This document shows, in pieces, positions 21,206 through 33,100 of a DNA stretch of 64,000 nt (within the stretch, counting starts at the first letter, position 1; each line of letters starts with the position of its first letter). Source of the DNA: Basidiobolus meristosporus CBS 931.73 (Eukaryota > Basidiobolomycota > Basidiobolomycetes > Basidiobolales > Basidiobolaceae). Where the stretch lies: positions 21,420 through 85,419 of the forward strand of contig MCFE01000369.1 in assembly GCA_002104905.1 (NCBI GenBank). Reading direction: 5' to 3'. The notes under the pieces were generated by a model. It saw only the letters and a list, made by a program, of their open reading frames with translations. It was not told the origin of the DNA and did no database searches. Both the position numbers and the translations under genes were made by a program.

Positions 21206-22720
21206 AGCTGTTTTCTTGTTGGTAATTCTTCTTGGCTACAATGAGATTCAGACTGTTCCAGGCTTATACGTTAATTAGCAAGAATTGCAGCTCTTTTGCA
21301 TGCTTCCCTGTCTCTGTCTTGTGTAAGCTTTTTTCCCTTTACCTTTTTCTTTAACAATGCCAGGTCATTCACTGCAACTTTGTCAGTGTGCTTCTTGTAT
21401 TGGACTACACTTTGTCCTTGATAAATGCTGCTCTAATGCATCTATTTTGGCCTGCTTGTCCCTTGCTGGCACTCTAAAGGCAACCTGACACTTCTTTTCT
21501 GCTTGTTTCACGCTCTCTGCCCATGCTGTGATGGGCTCCTGAGGCAGCCACTTGCTTTTGTCACTGCCAGGTCCTTCACTACTACTTTAACCAAGTGCTT
21601 CTTGAGTGGAACTATGCCTTTTCTTTGGTAAATGTTGTACTTGAGCATTTGTGTTGGCCTGCTTTCCCTGATTGGCACTCTTCTATCTACCTGATGTCTC
21701 TTTGATGCTTGTATGGAGCTCTTGGCCCTGCTTGTAACCAGCTCTTGAGGAAGCCATTGGCTTTTAGCCATTGAACTCTTGTACTTCTGCCTTTGATAGT
21801 TTCTGTAATTCTTGAGATACCTTGTTAGCATACCAATGCTGGTCCAAAATCTGTTTGCTTGTTTGAATGCAGGATAATACTCATTGAGCAAGTCAAGCGT
21901 ATTCTGCTTGGCCTTGCATTCCTGGTGGTCCCATGGTATACCACCCTTAAGGTGTTAGTGAGCTAGACTTCTAACAGCCTCTTGGATATTAGCCCACTGT
22001 CCATCATTGCACTCAACAGCTTCATAGATCTGCAATATCATTTGATTTTTAGGCTTTGGTATAAATACTACATTTTCTCCCTCCCATTTTGCAACAGGTT
22101 CATCTGTGAGCTTTATCTTTGGGCACTGTTGTTGTGCTTCAATACTGTATGATGTTCCTCAGCTGTTACACTGGGAAATGGCTTAATTTGCAGCTGTGAC
22201 ATTAAGCTACTCAAGTTACTACTTTGCAGCAATGATACTGCCTTCTCTACCTGGGATATTGATTGCTTGGCACCATATATCTGCTTATCCTGCTTCTGTA
22301 TTATCTCTTGATTTCTCTTGGCCATTGCATCTATCCTATCAGCCACTGAACCTAGTTGCCTTATTAATACTTTTGTATGAGCTGACAACATACTTGCTAA
22401 TACAGGTGGTGATGATGTATTGATAGCCACTTGCTAGTCTTCAACTGAAGGTACTACTTTTGCTACATTCTGATATGCCTCAGCATTATAGTTAGCTTGC
22501 AGCGCTGCAGAGATTCCCCATTGCCTGCATGACTGAGAGTCTATGGAGTCTGCATTATTCTCTTCAGTGGGCACACTGTCCACAGAGCCTTTTTTGGTTG
22601 TAGCCCTGCTTGTTGCACCAAGTGTCAAAGTAAGCTGTTGTCCAACTGTTCTTCTGCTGCTGTCAGTGGTGGTGTTTGGTTGTGAATCAGACAACTTGAC
22701 ATTGTTTTTTGGCAGCATAT
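21206..22720 (-). pseudogene. Second gene (TnpA-like position) of T3
   Basis: Divergent from the transposase, as the accessory gene of many CACTA-type transposons. Pieces are open at 22718-22434 and 22430-22113, with a short predicted helical stretch (IMAKRNQEIIQKQDKQ-like, about 22200-22360), and at 21891-21508. Related sequence occurs in T5 (35860-34926), T8 and T10. The product is unknown; I recognise no domain. It is rich in Gln, Ser and Lys. Confidence 0.55.
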
Positions 22721-22936
22721 ATATGGAAGTTGGTCAAGCAAAGGGAAAAGATGTTAAATACACATGTGAATGTGGTACAATATCTTTATTTATAATGCTT
22801 ATTATGGGGAGCACCATGAATCTTACACTCATGTAGATGATATGTCTCAAATACAGTATTGTGATAAACTTGCATGAGTATTGACAAAAAAGTGATGTAA
22901 TCAAGTTATATTGTTGACTGTCAAATTGTTGGCCTC

Positions 22937-23219
22937 ATGGACAAGACTACTTTAATACAACACTGCAAGAGAAGAGAACAAAGACCATGTGGCTATTGTA
23001 GCTAGCCTCTCAGCCATGAATCATGCAAACATCATAGGAAGTATTACAAGGATTATGGCCAGTGTTTTGCCACACAAGTCATATTTGACTATTCACCAGT
23101 CACTACTCCACCATCAATATCTTGTCAGCCACTTGATACTTCTATAATAGTACCGTGCTGTACTTGTCACCTTGCGCAAATGGAGTCAGGTGAGTTTATG
23201 ATGGCTTTAGGCTTATCCC
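22937..23219 (+). pseudogene. Tnp2 transposase N-terminus of T3
   Basis: ATG at 22937. A Cys/His cluster of the form C-x2-C-x8-C-x2-H (CGYC...CKHH) is followed by RKYYKDYGQCF. One in-frame stop lies inside the cluster. It is cut at 23219 by copia D. The same start is seen at 36216 and 47034. Confidence 0.65.
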
Positions 23220-23550
23220 TGTTGTAAAAAATTTGTAATTCCACCTAAATATTCACCTAACTTAGACACTTAGATTGTTACCTTCAAATTCCAGAGTATA
23301 CTGACCAAATTTCTTGTTGGAATTTACTTAAAATACTTATACAGAACATAAAAATTCTCAAAGTTGTCTAAACAGCCCAAACTCTGCACATATGTTCTTG
23401 GGACCTTCCTTAACCTATTCTATGTGTTTGTTATGACAAGACCATGCAAAGTATAAATACTACTTATACATTCAATAAATCATCAAGTGAAAACTGCATA
23501 TTCCACTTGTCCTCCCTAGCACTTCCAATATCTCCAAGACTCTTACAGCA
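23220..23550 (+). repeat. 5' LTR of copia D
   Basis: 331 bp, TGTTGTAAAAAATTTG...CTTACAGCA, with internal small deletions relative to other LTRs. The primer site GGTTATGAGCCC follows at 23551. Confidence 0.85.
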
Positions 23551-23554
23551 GGTT

Positions 23555-26500
23555 ATGAGCCCTAATTTGTCACTCTCTGCAATGTCTACTACTGGTATTA
23601 CTGGAATCTTTCCCTCCGCTGAAAAGTTGGATGGATCTAACTACCAAGTGCTGAAGGTGAAGATGAAGATGCTGTTACACAAAAGAGGCCATTGGAATAT
23701 TGTGATGGGAGAAGAATGACTCCTAAAATTGTGGGAGAAGAATCCTTAAAGTACCACAAGTAAGAACAAAGTGCCTTTAACTGCATTTGCCTTAATGTTA
23801 AAGACAAAATGCTAATTCATTGCTCAAGAGCAAATGCAGTAAAGAGTGCCTGGAAGGCATTAGAAGACTCCTACTAGTCATGTCCAGCTGCTAAGAAAAT
23901 GTATCTGAGACAAAAATTCTTTATTACAAAGATGCAGCCAGGAGAAGAAGTAAAAAATCTAATTAACAGAATCACCCTGCTGGTAGATGAGATGGAATCT
24001 GTGGTGTACCAACTACTGATGTGGATGTGATAGTTGCAATCCTGAATAGCCTGACAGACAAGTTTCAGGATCTTGTATTGGCCCTAGAGTCCAGAACTGA
24101 AGATTTGACCTTAAATTACATATATGGAAGGCTCCTGGATGAAGAATTAAGAAAATCAAGTGCAATAAGAAGGAAGAAGAAGCTGCTCTAATAAGCAGTT
24201 GTAACCAGCAAAAGAGATACCCAAGACCTTTTAGAGGCAATAGTAACCTGCTATGCAACTACTGCAAAAGGAAAGGACATACATCAGACCAGTGCTTCAA
24301 AAACAGAGATAGTCAGTAGAAAAAGCCTGAATATCAAAAAGATGCAACAACTGAAGATAGACTATTCATATCTGCACTATATATGACAGCAAACACAGAC
24401 TCTCAGATGCGGTATATTGACTCTGGAGCATCTCAACACTTTACACACAAAAAAAAACTTTTTACCCAATATCAAGAAATTCTAATCAAGAAGGTTTTCA
24501 TGAGTGACTACAGAACACCTGATGCAGGGGAGAAGGAACTATCCAAGTAAGCCTAAGAAGCAGTGAAGGAAGCCATACACTGACCTTTGAAGAAGTACTT
24601 TATGTACCAGAAATAGCCCAGAACCTACTATCTATAAGCAAGGCCACAGCAAAAGGACTCAGTTTTGGCTTTGACAATTCTGGATGCAGGATCACCTATC
24701 AAGATGTAGCCCATATTGCTTTGGGTATCATAGATCAGAATCTATACAAGTTGACTTATATTCCATCATATCTGGAATCCAATATAAGTAACTTAAATGA
24801 AGAAACACCAATGCTTTGGCACAGGAGATGTGGGCACATCAATCTTGATTATTTGTGCAAAATGATCAAAGATTGGCTAATTTCTGGAGTAAAAATTGAT
24901 CCCCAGCTAATTTGGAGCACTGTGAGGCCTGCATATATGGGAAATAAGTCAGAAATCTGTTCAAGAGCTCTGGGTTAATCAAAACTAAGAAAAAATTAGA
25001 TCTAATTCAATCAGATCTGTGTGGACCTATGCAAAATTTATCCTTAGGCAGGATGAAGTATTTACTCACTTTTATCAATGATTATACAAGATACACATGG
25101 GTCTACTTCATGGAGTGAAGCTAAGAGGCTCTGTCAAAGTTCAGGGTGTTCAAAGTCATGGTGGAGAGAGAAACTAGTGAAAAATTAAGAAATATGCTCC
25201 AAAAATGGTGGAGAATATACCTTAAAACTCTTCATCCACTTCTGTAAAATTCATGGGATAAAGCAAGAGACTACTGTGCCATACTCCCTATAGCAAAATG
25301 AAGTAGCAGAATGTGCCAACAGATCAATAATTGAAATGGCATGATCAATGATCCATGATCAAAAATTATCCCTTGATATTTGGCAGAGTTAGTTGCCACA
25401 GCTGTATACCCTAAAAATATGAGTTATAACAGAATACTTTGTGATTCTACTTCATTTGAAGCATGGTATGGATACAAAGCAAGTGCAGAACATCTAAGAA
25501 TATTGGGGTGTACAGCATATGCCAAGAAACTGCACAACAATTAGTTAAAACTTGAACCAAAAAGTGTAAAATGCATATTTTTGGGCAACTGCAATGAGAG
25601 TAAAGCTTACAGACTCTACAATGCCAAAGCAAGGAAACTAATCAAGTCCAGGGATGTGTTTTTTGATGAAAATTCAAGTTTTTCACAAAAAATGACATCA
25701 GAGGATGACAAAAATTTGATCTCAGGTCCACCAATTGTCAGGATTGAATCAGAGCAAAACAATGAAAACTTTTTCACTCCAGAGGACTCTACAGCCATGT
25801 TTCAGCCAGAATCAGTGCCCAGGAATATCCCAGAAGTGATCATTCCAGTATCAAATGCCTGGAGATCCAATTGGACAAGAAATAGCCCAAATTACTATAT
25901 CAATGAGGGTACAAACTTAGCCTATGCCTATTCAGTCCAAATTGATGAGCCCCAGACTGATAAAGAGGCCCTAAATAGCCCTCAGACAAAGTTTTGGAGA
26001 TCAGCAATGACTGAGGAATATCAGGCCCTAATGGAAGTTCAAACTTGGGACTTGGTCAAATTATCAATCAACCAAAAATCAATTGGATGCAGATGGGCTT
26101 TTAAGACAAAATACAAGGCTGATGGTACAATAGAAAGATACAAAGCAGGACTTGTGGCCAAAGGATACTCCCAAATAAAAGGACTTGACTATACTGAGAC
26201 CTTTGCACCAGTAGCCAAGTTTAATTCCATCAGACTAATATTAGCTATTGCAGCTAAATGTAAGCTTTCTATTCCTCAAGTGAATGTAAAAACTGCATTT
26301 TTGAATGGAGAACTTGATGAGGATTTGTATATAGACCAGCCTGATGAATTTGCTAACAATGATAACCCCCAATTGGTCTGCAAGCTTAAAAAGTCTGTAG
26401 GTGTCAAACAATCACCAAGAGCCTGGAATTGCAAGATAGGTTCTTATTTGGAATCTTTGAGTTTCAAAAGCAGTAATGCTGAGTATAGTGTATACTATAA

Positions 26501-26913
26501 GCCAGATAGAGCAAATCCAGTTCTATTAGCTCTGATATGTGGATGATCTTATTATAGTCACCAATAATCTAGCAATATTGGAAGAGACTAAATCCAGCCA
26601 ATCTAAGGAGTTCAAGATGTCCAATCTAGGAGAACTCAGCTACTGCTTAGGGATTAAGTTTGCCATAGACAGAAGTACACAGACTATTACCCTAAGCCAA
26701 TCAAAGTATTTTCAAGATATACTAAGGAAATCCCAAATGGAAGACTGTAAACCGGCAGCTACCCCAATGGAGACAAACCTCAACTTGGTCAAAACTAAAC
26801 CAAATCAAGAGAGCTTAGTGCCCTCTGAAACCCTGACTTTCCTTATCACTCTATGGTAGGCAGTCTGATGTATATCATGTCCGATGAACATCCAGATATC
26901 TCATTCAGTGGGT
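23555..26913 (+). pseudogene. gag-pol of copia D, heavily broken
   Basis: Starts at the ATG inside the primer site. Stops and shifts occur throughout gag and integrase. The longest open part is 25581-26546 (end of integrase through the first RT motifs: TFAPVAKF, VKTAFLNGELDED). YVDD is disrupted at about 26535. The truncation follows LGIKF...TPMETNLNL. Confidence 0.88.
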
Positions 26914-26917
26914 TAGG

Positions 26918-28256
26918 ATATCATTTTGCCACAGAGAGAACATTCAGAAGTCAGCATGCAATTGCAGCAAAGTTGGCAAGCTATTAGCCATTTGCTGGAA
27001 TATGGAATCAGTTGGAAATCAGACATACTTAAGATAATAGGTATCTGCTGGAGCAACAACATTCCACTGGGAGCAATGCATTTGTTTTCAATAATATCCC
27101 TATACTGAAGACCAAGATGCACATGGGGCATTTCAACCTAAGTGAGCCCATTGAGATATGGAGAAACTTAAAAGAATTGGCAAGATATTACAGAGTATCC
27201 ACTACCCTAAGTACTTCTCACGGGTGCCAATTAATATTCATATGCATAAGCAACAATACAAATGCAAAGACTGGATGAACTGGATATGTATTTATTCAAG
27301 TGGCATTCTGAAGCCATTCCTACCAAGAGTACATTGGAATTATTGGGTGTCAAATATGGACATTGTAGAATATTTTTCCAGAAGCAGATCACCAATGCCA
27401 ACCTGATGCATCTACAGCTGTTGGGCAAGGAGTTTGTGACAGGACTTGAGCGGCTTTAGTACAAACATAAAGCTGAAAATGTAGATTTTTCACCAACTGT
27501 ATCCATTCTCTACTCCATCTTGCATGGTGTGTGGAGAATATTGGGGCTTGCTTGACCTTTTGGGAGTTTCCTATGGAGCGGATGTGTTGGGAGACAGCAA
27601 GACAAGTCAAGTTGCAGGTGCTACCATATACCAATCTCATCAAGAATATTACCTTCAAGTCCATGATGGATGTAATGAGTTGGCACATGAGAGACAGCCA
27701 GAAATAGTTGGAAAATACTGAGGACAGATGCACACATGGAGACACCTATGCCAATAACATTAAGAAGCTAAGAACACCCAATGTGTCAGTAATCAGTTAA
27801 GTAATGCAAAGTTGGGTCAGGTGCAACAAGTAGCTAATCTTTATTAAGAGAACTCTACCAAGGTATGCCAGATCTCTCATGGTCACAAGCTAATTTCTAC
27901 TGCATTCAACAAAGAACTCACACAAACAAGAGCCAAAAGTACTTATATAGGGGACTAGAATCCAACAAGGAGAAGCAATATATTGGCTGAGTACCAAGAA
28001 GTTCTTTGCGGATATTCAGGAGGCACTCATGGTAGAAGTGGCAACAACCAAGCATATGTTTGCAAGATGTATGTGTTACCAGCAGTACAAGGTATATGGC
28101 TACTTTGCAAGTATCCAACTAAAAAGCTGTAAAGTTGAGGTGATAGAAGTATCTCAATTGCAGCAGGTGTGCATGTTTGTAGAGGTTATTAAGCAGGAGG
28201 CCATAGTTTTTTTTGATTTAAGCCATATGTGGAATACCCAAGGTAGTAGTGGATAG
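26918..28256 (+). pseudogene. Tnp2 transposase C-terminal part of T3
   Basis: Forward-strand counterpart of the T1 and T2 sequence: ICWSNNIPLGAMHLF, then LLHLAWCVENIGACL, WEFPMERMCWE, and the last block TKKFFADIQEALMVEVATTK to MWNTQGSSG with a stop at about 28254. It has several stops and at least one shift. Confidence 0.72.
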
Positions 28257-28728
28257 CAAATAAAAAGGGGCAATTCTACAGTGGAATATATGAATTGCAC
28301 ATGGGGAGGTAGAAAAAGGAAATACCATATGGTATATTGGTACAGTGGCATTATAGAGATCTTGTTGTAGGCCATCATACTGCCATTATAATGCCATCAG
28401 AATCTTGCCATGAGGCTGTTAAAATACCATCAAAAACTCTGCCATATAAGGCAAATGAATGTCCTGGCCAGTAGGATCCACTCAAAGTAGCTGTAGAGCA
28501 CAATAAGACTGCTACAATGCCATGTAATTATTGTCACATCACTAATCAAATCCTGTCAAGTTTTATCACTTTGGCAGTAGAATTAGCAAAGCGCTGTTGT
28601 GATCCCATAATAAGATTGTTAAGAGGGCCACTAATTCCAAGCTGCTGATATTTTGACGGTCTCTAAGCAGGAACCTGATGGCTGATCTGGATTGAATCTA
28701 CCCGTGGACTAAATTATTTTTCATAGGG

Positions 28729-28974
28729 TTATATAATAGCGTTACATTGTCAAACTGTTTGCCCATAGACAAGACTACTTTGAATCAATACTGTAAGAGT
28801 AGAGAAAAAGGATTATATGGCTATTACAGCAAGTCTCTCAGACACAAAGGACACAGCCAGCATAGGAAGTATTACAAGGATCACGGCCAGTGTCTTGGCA
28901 CACAATTCATATTTGACCATTCACCAAGTACTACTGTACCACCAATACCCTGAGGAAAATTGCAGTGGTGCTCC
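28729..28974 (+). mobile_element. Tnp2 N-terminal fragment T4
   Basis: A short piece with the transposase start region (SLRHKGHSQHRKYYKDHGQC, about 28830-28890). It lies between the right end of T3 and the left part of T5. The first Cys pair of the Cys/His cluster is changed to YGYYS. Confidence 0.55.
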
Positions 28975-29793
28975 TAACAAAAGGCTGTCAGAGATTCTCA
29001 GTCACATAGCTAAGAGGTACTAAATCCATCAGGACACTGTGCAAACACCATCAAAAAATAATGGCACCCCAGATATCATAAAAAACTTGGTCAAATTTTC
29101 ATCACAACTATACAAAAGTGGCTTTTGATTGGTTTTCTGCCAATTTTCTCATTCCCTGATCCTGGACACTTTAACTTCCAACATTTGTGTGTATTGATTA
29201 GCTATTGCCTCTTTTTCACACTTCTTACTACCTGACTCAACCGCTTCTCTTATTTTTCATTCATACAAATTTATTTATTTCCGTTGAAACTTCAATTGTA
29301 CATCACTTACCAATTGTATTGACCTATCCAAGTCCTTATATGCTACACTAACATTAACCCCAAACCCACACTGAACAAGTAACTCCATTAAGAACCCACC
29401 ACTCACTAAGTATTTCTGCTGTAACGCTCTGTTTCCACTGCATTAGCCAGAGCCCTATGGCTTTATGCCATTGATCATTTGCAGGTTCCCATACACCCTG
29501 ACCTTCAGCTAGCACTGCAAGGTCTAGCTTCTCATCTGCCAGTCTGCAAGAAGTCTATGCAATATGCAAGTGAATTTTCTTAAGCACTGCTCTTGAAGAA
29601 GTGCCTCAGCTTCTTGGTGTGCCTATAAGTGTTCCAAATTTCACTAAAGGCAATGTGATAACCTTTTGAGTTATTGACATTGTTACTTTTTCTGTCAATG
29701 GGATCCACACTCTGTCACAATGGAAGATGTGGAGGCTGTGGCAGACAAATTGCCTTTCTCTGCAAAATCATTTACCCAATGGAGTGTAGCTAC

Positions 29794-30143
29794 TGTTGTA
29801 AGAGTCTTGGAGATATTGGAAGTGATTTGGAGAACAAGTAGATTATGTGGTTTTCACTTAATCATTTATTGAATGTAAAAGTAGTATTTATACTTTTACA
29901 TGGTCTTGGCATTACAAACACGTAGAATAGGCTAAGGAAGGTCCCAAGAACATGTGTGCAAAGTTTGGGGCTGTTTGGACAACTTTGAGAATTTTCATGT
30001 TCTGGGTACCTGGTATTTTGGTGAAAATATTCTAAGTAAATCCCGACAAGGAATTTGGTCAGTGTTCTCTAGGATTTGAAGGTGATGATCTAAGTGACTA
30101 AGTTAGGTGAATACTTAGGTGGAAAATACAAATTTTTACAACA
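29794..30143 (-). repeat. 3' LTR of element B
   Basis: 350 bp. On the + strand it reads TGTTGTAAGAG...TTTTTACAACA. It differs from 34131-34480 at four sites (a C/G, two C/T and one G/A on the + strand). Confidence 0.93.
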
Positions 30144-30154
30144 CTCCCACTCAG

Positions 30155-33100
30155 CTAAATGTTCATACTAACTAGTCCTAATTTTGACCTAAGATATTCA
30201 AACTTGTCTCTAGCTAATGGTTTGGTAAATATGTCTGCAATCATTTCATCTGTAGGACAGTAAACTAAGCTAACTAAGTTGTTCTCTATAGCTTCACGTA
30301 TGAAATGATGTCTAATATCTATGTGCTTGGTTCTAGCATGAAAAGTTGGATTTCTACCTAATTGTATACATCCTTGATTATCTTGAAATAAAGTAATAGG
30401 CGTTTTTTGACATAGGCCTAAATCTGTAAAGAGCTTTCTTAACCACATTGCTTCTTTTGTAGCTTCACAGGCTGCCATATACTCTGCCTCTGTAGTAGAA
30501 AGTGCTACGGTTGGTTGCTTTCTTGAATTCCATGAAATTGCTCCTTGACAGTAAAGAAAGGTGTATCCTGTGGTGGATCTTCTGTCTTCTAAATTTCGTC
30601 CCCAATCTGCATCAGAGTATTCCACAAGATCTTGTTCTGAGTCCTTATAAGTGTATCTTAGGCAGATATCAGCAGTTCCTTTTAGGTATCTAAAAATCCG
30701 CTTAACTGCTGCAATATGATCAGATCCATAGCTCTGATTATGTTGGCTGACAACTCCCACTGAATATGAGATATCTGGACGTGTTCCAAGCATGATATAC
30801 ATCAGACTGCCGACCATAGATTGATAAGGAAAGTCAGGGCTTTCAGATGGCACCAAGCTCTCTTGATTTGGTTGAGTTTTGACCAAGTTAAGGTTTGTCT
30901 CCATTGGGGTAGCTGCCGGTTTACAGTCTTCCATTTTGTACTTCTTTAGTATATCTTGAATATACTTGGATTGGCTTAGGGTAATAGTCTGGGTACTTCT
31001 GTCTATGGAGAACTTAATCCCTAAGTAGTAACTAAGTTCTCCTAGATCGGACATCTTGAACTCCTTAGATAGGCTGGATTTAGTCTCTTCCAATGTTTCT
31101 AGGTTATTGGCAGCTATAATAAGATCATCCACATATAGAGCTAATAGAACTGGATTTGCTCTATCTGGCTTATAGTATATACTATAGTCAGCATTACTCC
31201 TTTTGAAACTCAAAGATTCCAAATAAGAATCTATCTTGCAATTCCAGGCTCTTGGTGATTGTTTGAGACCATATAGTGACTTTTTAAGCTTGCAGACCAA
31301 ATGGGGGTTATCTTGGTCAACAAACCCATCAGGCTGGTCCATATACACGTCCTCATCAAGTTCTCCATTCAAAAATGCAGTTTTTACATCCATTTGATGA
31401 ATAAAAAACTTATATTTGGCTGCAATAGCCAATATTAATCTGATGGAATTAAACTTGGCTACCAGTGCAAAGGTCTCAGTATAGTCAAGTCCTTTTGTTT
31501 GAGAGTATCCTTTGGCTACAAGTCTTGCTTTGTATCTTTCAATTGTACCATCAGCCTTGTATTTTGTCTTGAAGACCCATCTGCATCCAATTGATTTTCG
31601 GTTGATTGGTAATTTGACTAAGTCCCAAGTTTGATTTTCCATCAGGGCCTGATATTCCTCAGTCATTGCAGAGCTCCAAAACTTTGTCTGAGGGCTATTT
31701 AGGGCCTCTTTTACAGTCTGGGGTTCATCAACATGGACTGAATAGGCATAGGCTAAGTTTGTACCCTCATTGATATAGTAATTTGGGCTATTTCTTGTCC
31801 GATTGGATCTCCAGGCATTTGATACTGGAATGATCACTTCTGGGATATTCCTGGACACTGATTCTGGCTGAACCACGGTTGTAGAGTCCTCTGGAGTGAA
31901 AAAATTTTCATTGTTTTGCTCTGATTCAATCCTGACAATTGGTGGACTTGAGATCAAATTTTTGTCATCATCTGATGTCATTTTTTGTGAAAATTTTGAA
32001 TTTTCATCAAACAACACATCCCTGGACTTGATAAGCTTCTTTGCTTTGGTATTGTAGAGTCTGTATGCCTTACTCTCATTGCAGTAGCCCAAAAATATGC
32101 ATTTTACACTTTTTGGCTCAAATTTTGACTGATTTCCGGCCAGTTTTTTGGCATATGCTGTGCACCCAAATATTCTTAGATGTTCTGCACTTGGTCTGTA
32201 TCCATACCATGCTTCAAATGGAGTAGAATCACGAAGTATTCTGTTATAACTCCTATTTTTAAGGTATACAGCAGTGGCAACTGATTCCGCCCAAAAATCA
32301 TAGGATAATTTTTGATCATGGATCATAGATCTTGCCATATCAATTATTGATCTGTTAGCTCGTTCTGCTACTCCATTTTGCTGTGGGGAGTATGGTACAG
32401 TAGTCTCTTGCTTTATCCCATGAATTTTGCAGAAGTGGATGAAGAGTTTTGAGGTATATTCTCCACCATTGTCAGAGCGTATTTTCTTGATTTTTTCACC
32501 AGTTTCTCTCTCCACCATAGCTTTAAACTCCCTGAGCTTAGACAGAGCTTCTTCCTTTCTCTCCATGAAGTAGACCCATGTGTATCTTGTATAATCATCA
32601 ATAAAAGTGATTAAATACTTCATCCCGCCTAAGGATAAATTTTGCATAGGTCCACACAGATCTGAGTGAATTAGATCTAATTTTTTCTTAGTTTTGATTA
32701 ACCCAGAGCTCTTGAACGGTTGTCTGGCTTGTTTCCCATATATGCAGGCTTCACAGTGCTCCAAATTAGCTGGGGGATCAATTTTCACTCCAGAAATTAG
32801 CTGATCTTTGATCATTTTGCGCAAATAATCAAAATTGATGTGTCCAAATCTCCTGTGCCAAAGCATTGGTGTTTCTTCATTTAAGTTACTTATATTGGCT
32901 TCCAGATATGATGGAATATAAGTCAACTTGTATAGGTTCTGATCTCTGATGCCCGAAGCAATATGAGCACCATTTTGATCAGTGATCCTGCATCCAGAAT
33001 TGTCAAAACTGAAACTGAGTCCTTCTGCTGTGGCCTTGCTTACAGAGAGTAGGTTCTTGGCTATTTCTGGTACATAGAGTACTTCTTTAAAGGTCAGTGT

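Larger units (their letters stand above)
23220..26917 (+). mobile_element. Copia element D, 3' truncated
   Basis: It has a 5' LTR and much of gag-pol and ends abruptly inside RT (about 26914), with no RNase H and no 3' LTR. It sits inside Tnp2 element T3. Confidence 0.85.
21206..28728 (+). mobile_element. Tnp2 element T3, split by copia element D
   Basis: Order: second gene (minus, 21206-22720), transposase N-terminus (plus, from 22937), copia D (23220-26917), transposase C-terminal part (plus, 26918-28256), subterminal region and right end TTTTTCATAGGG at 28728. The transposase middle is lost at the copia junction. The left terminus is not intact. Confidence 0.7.
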
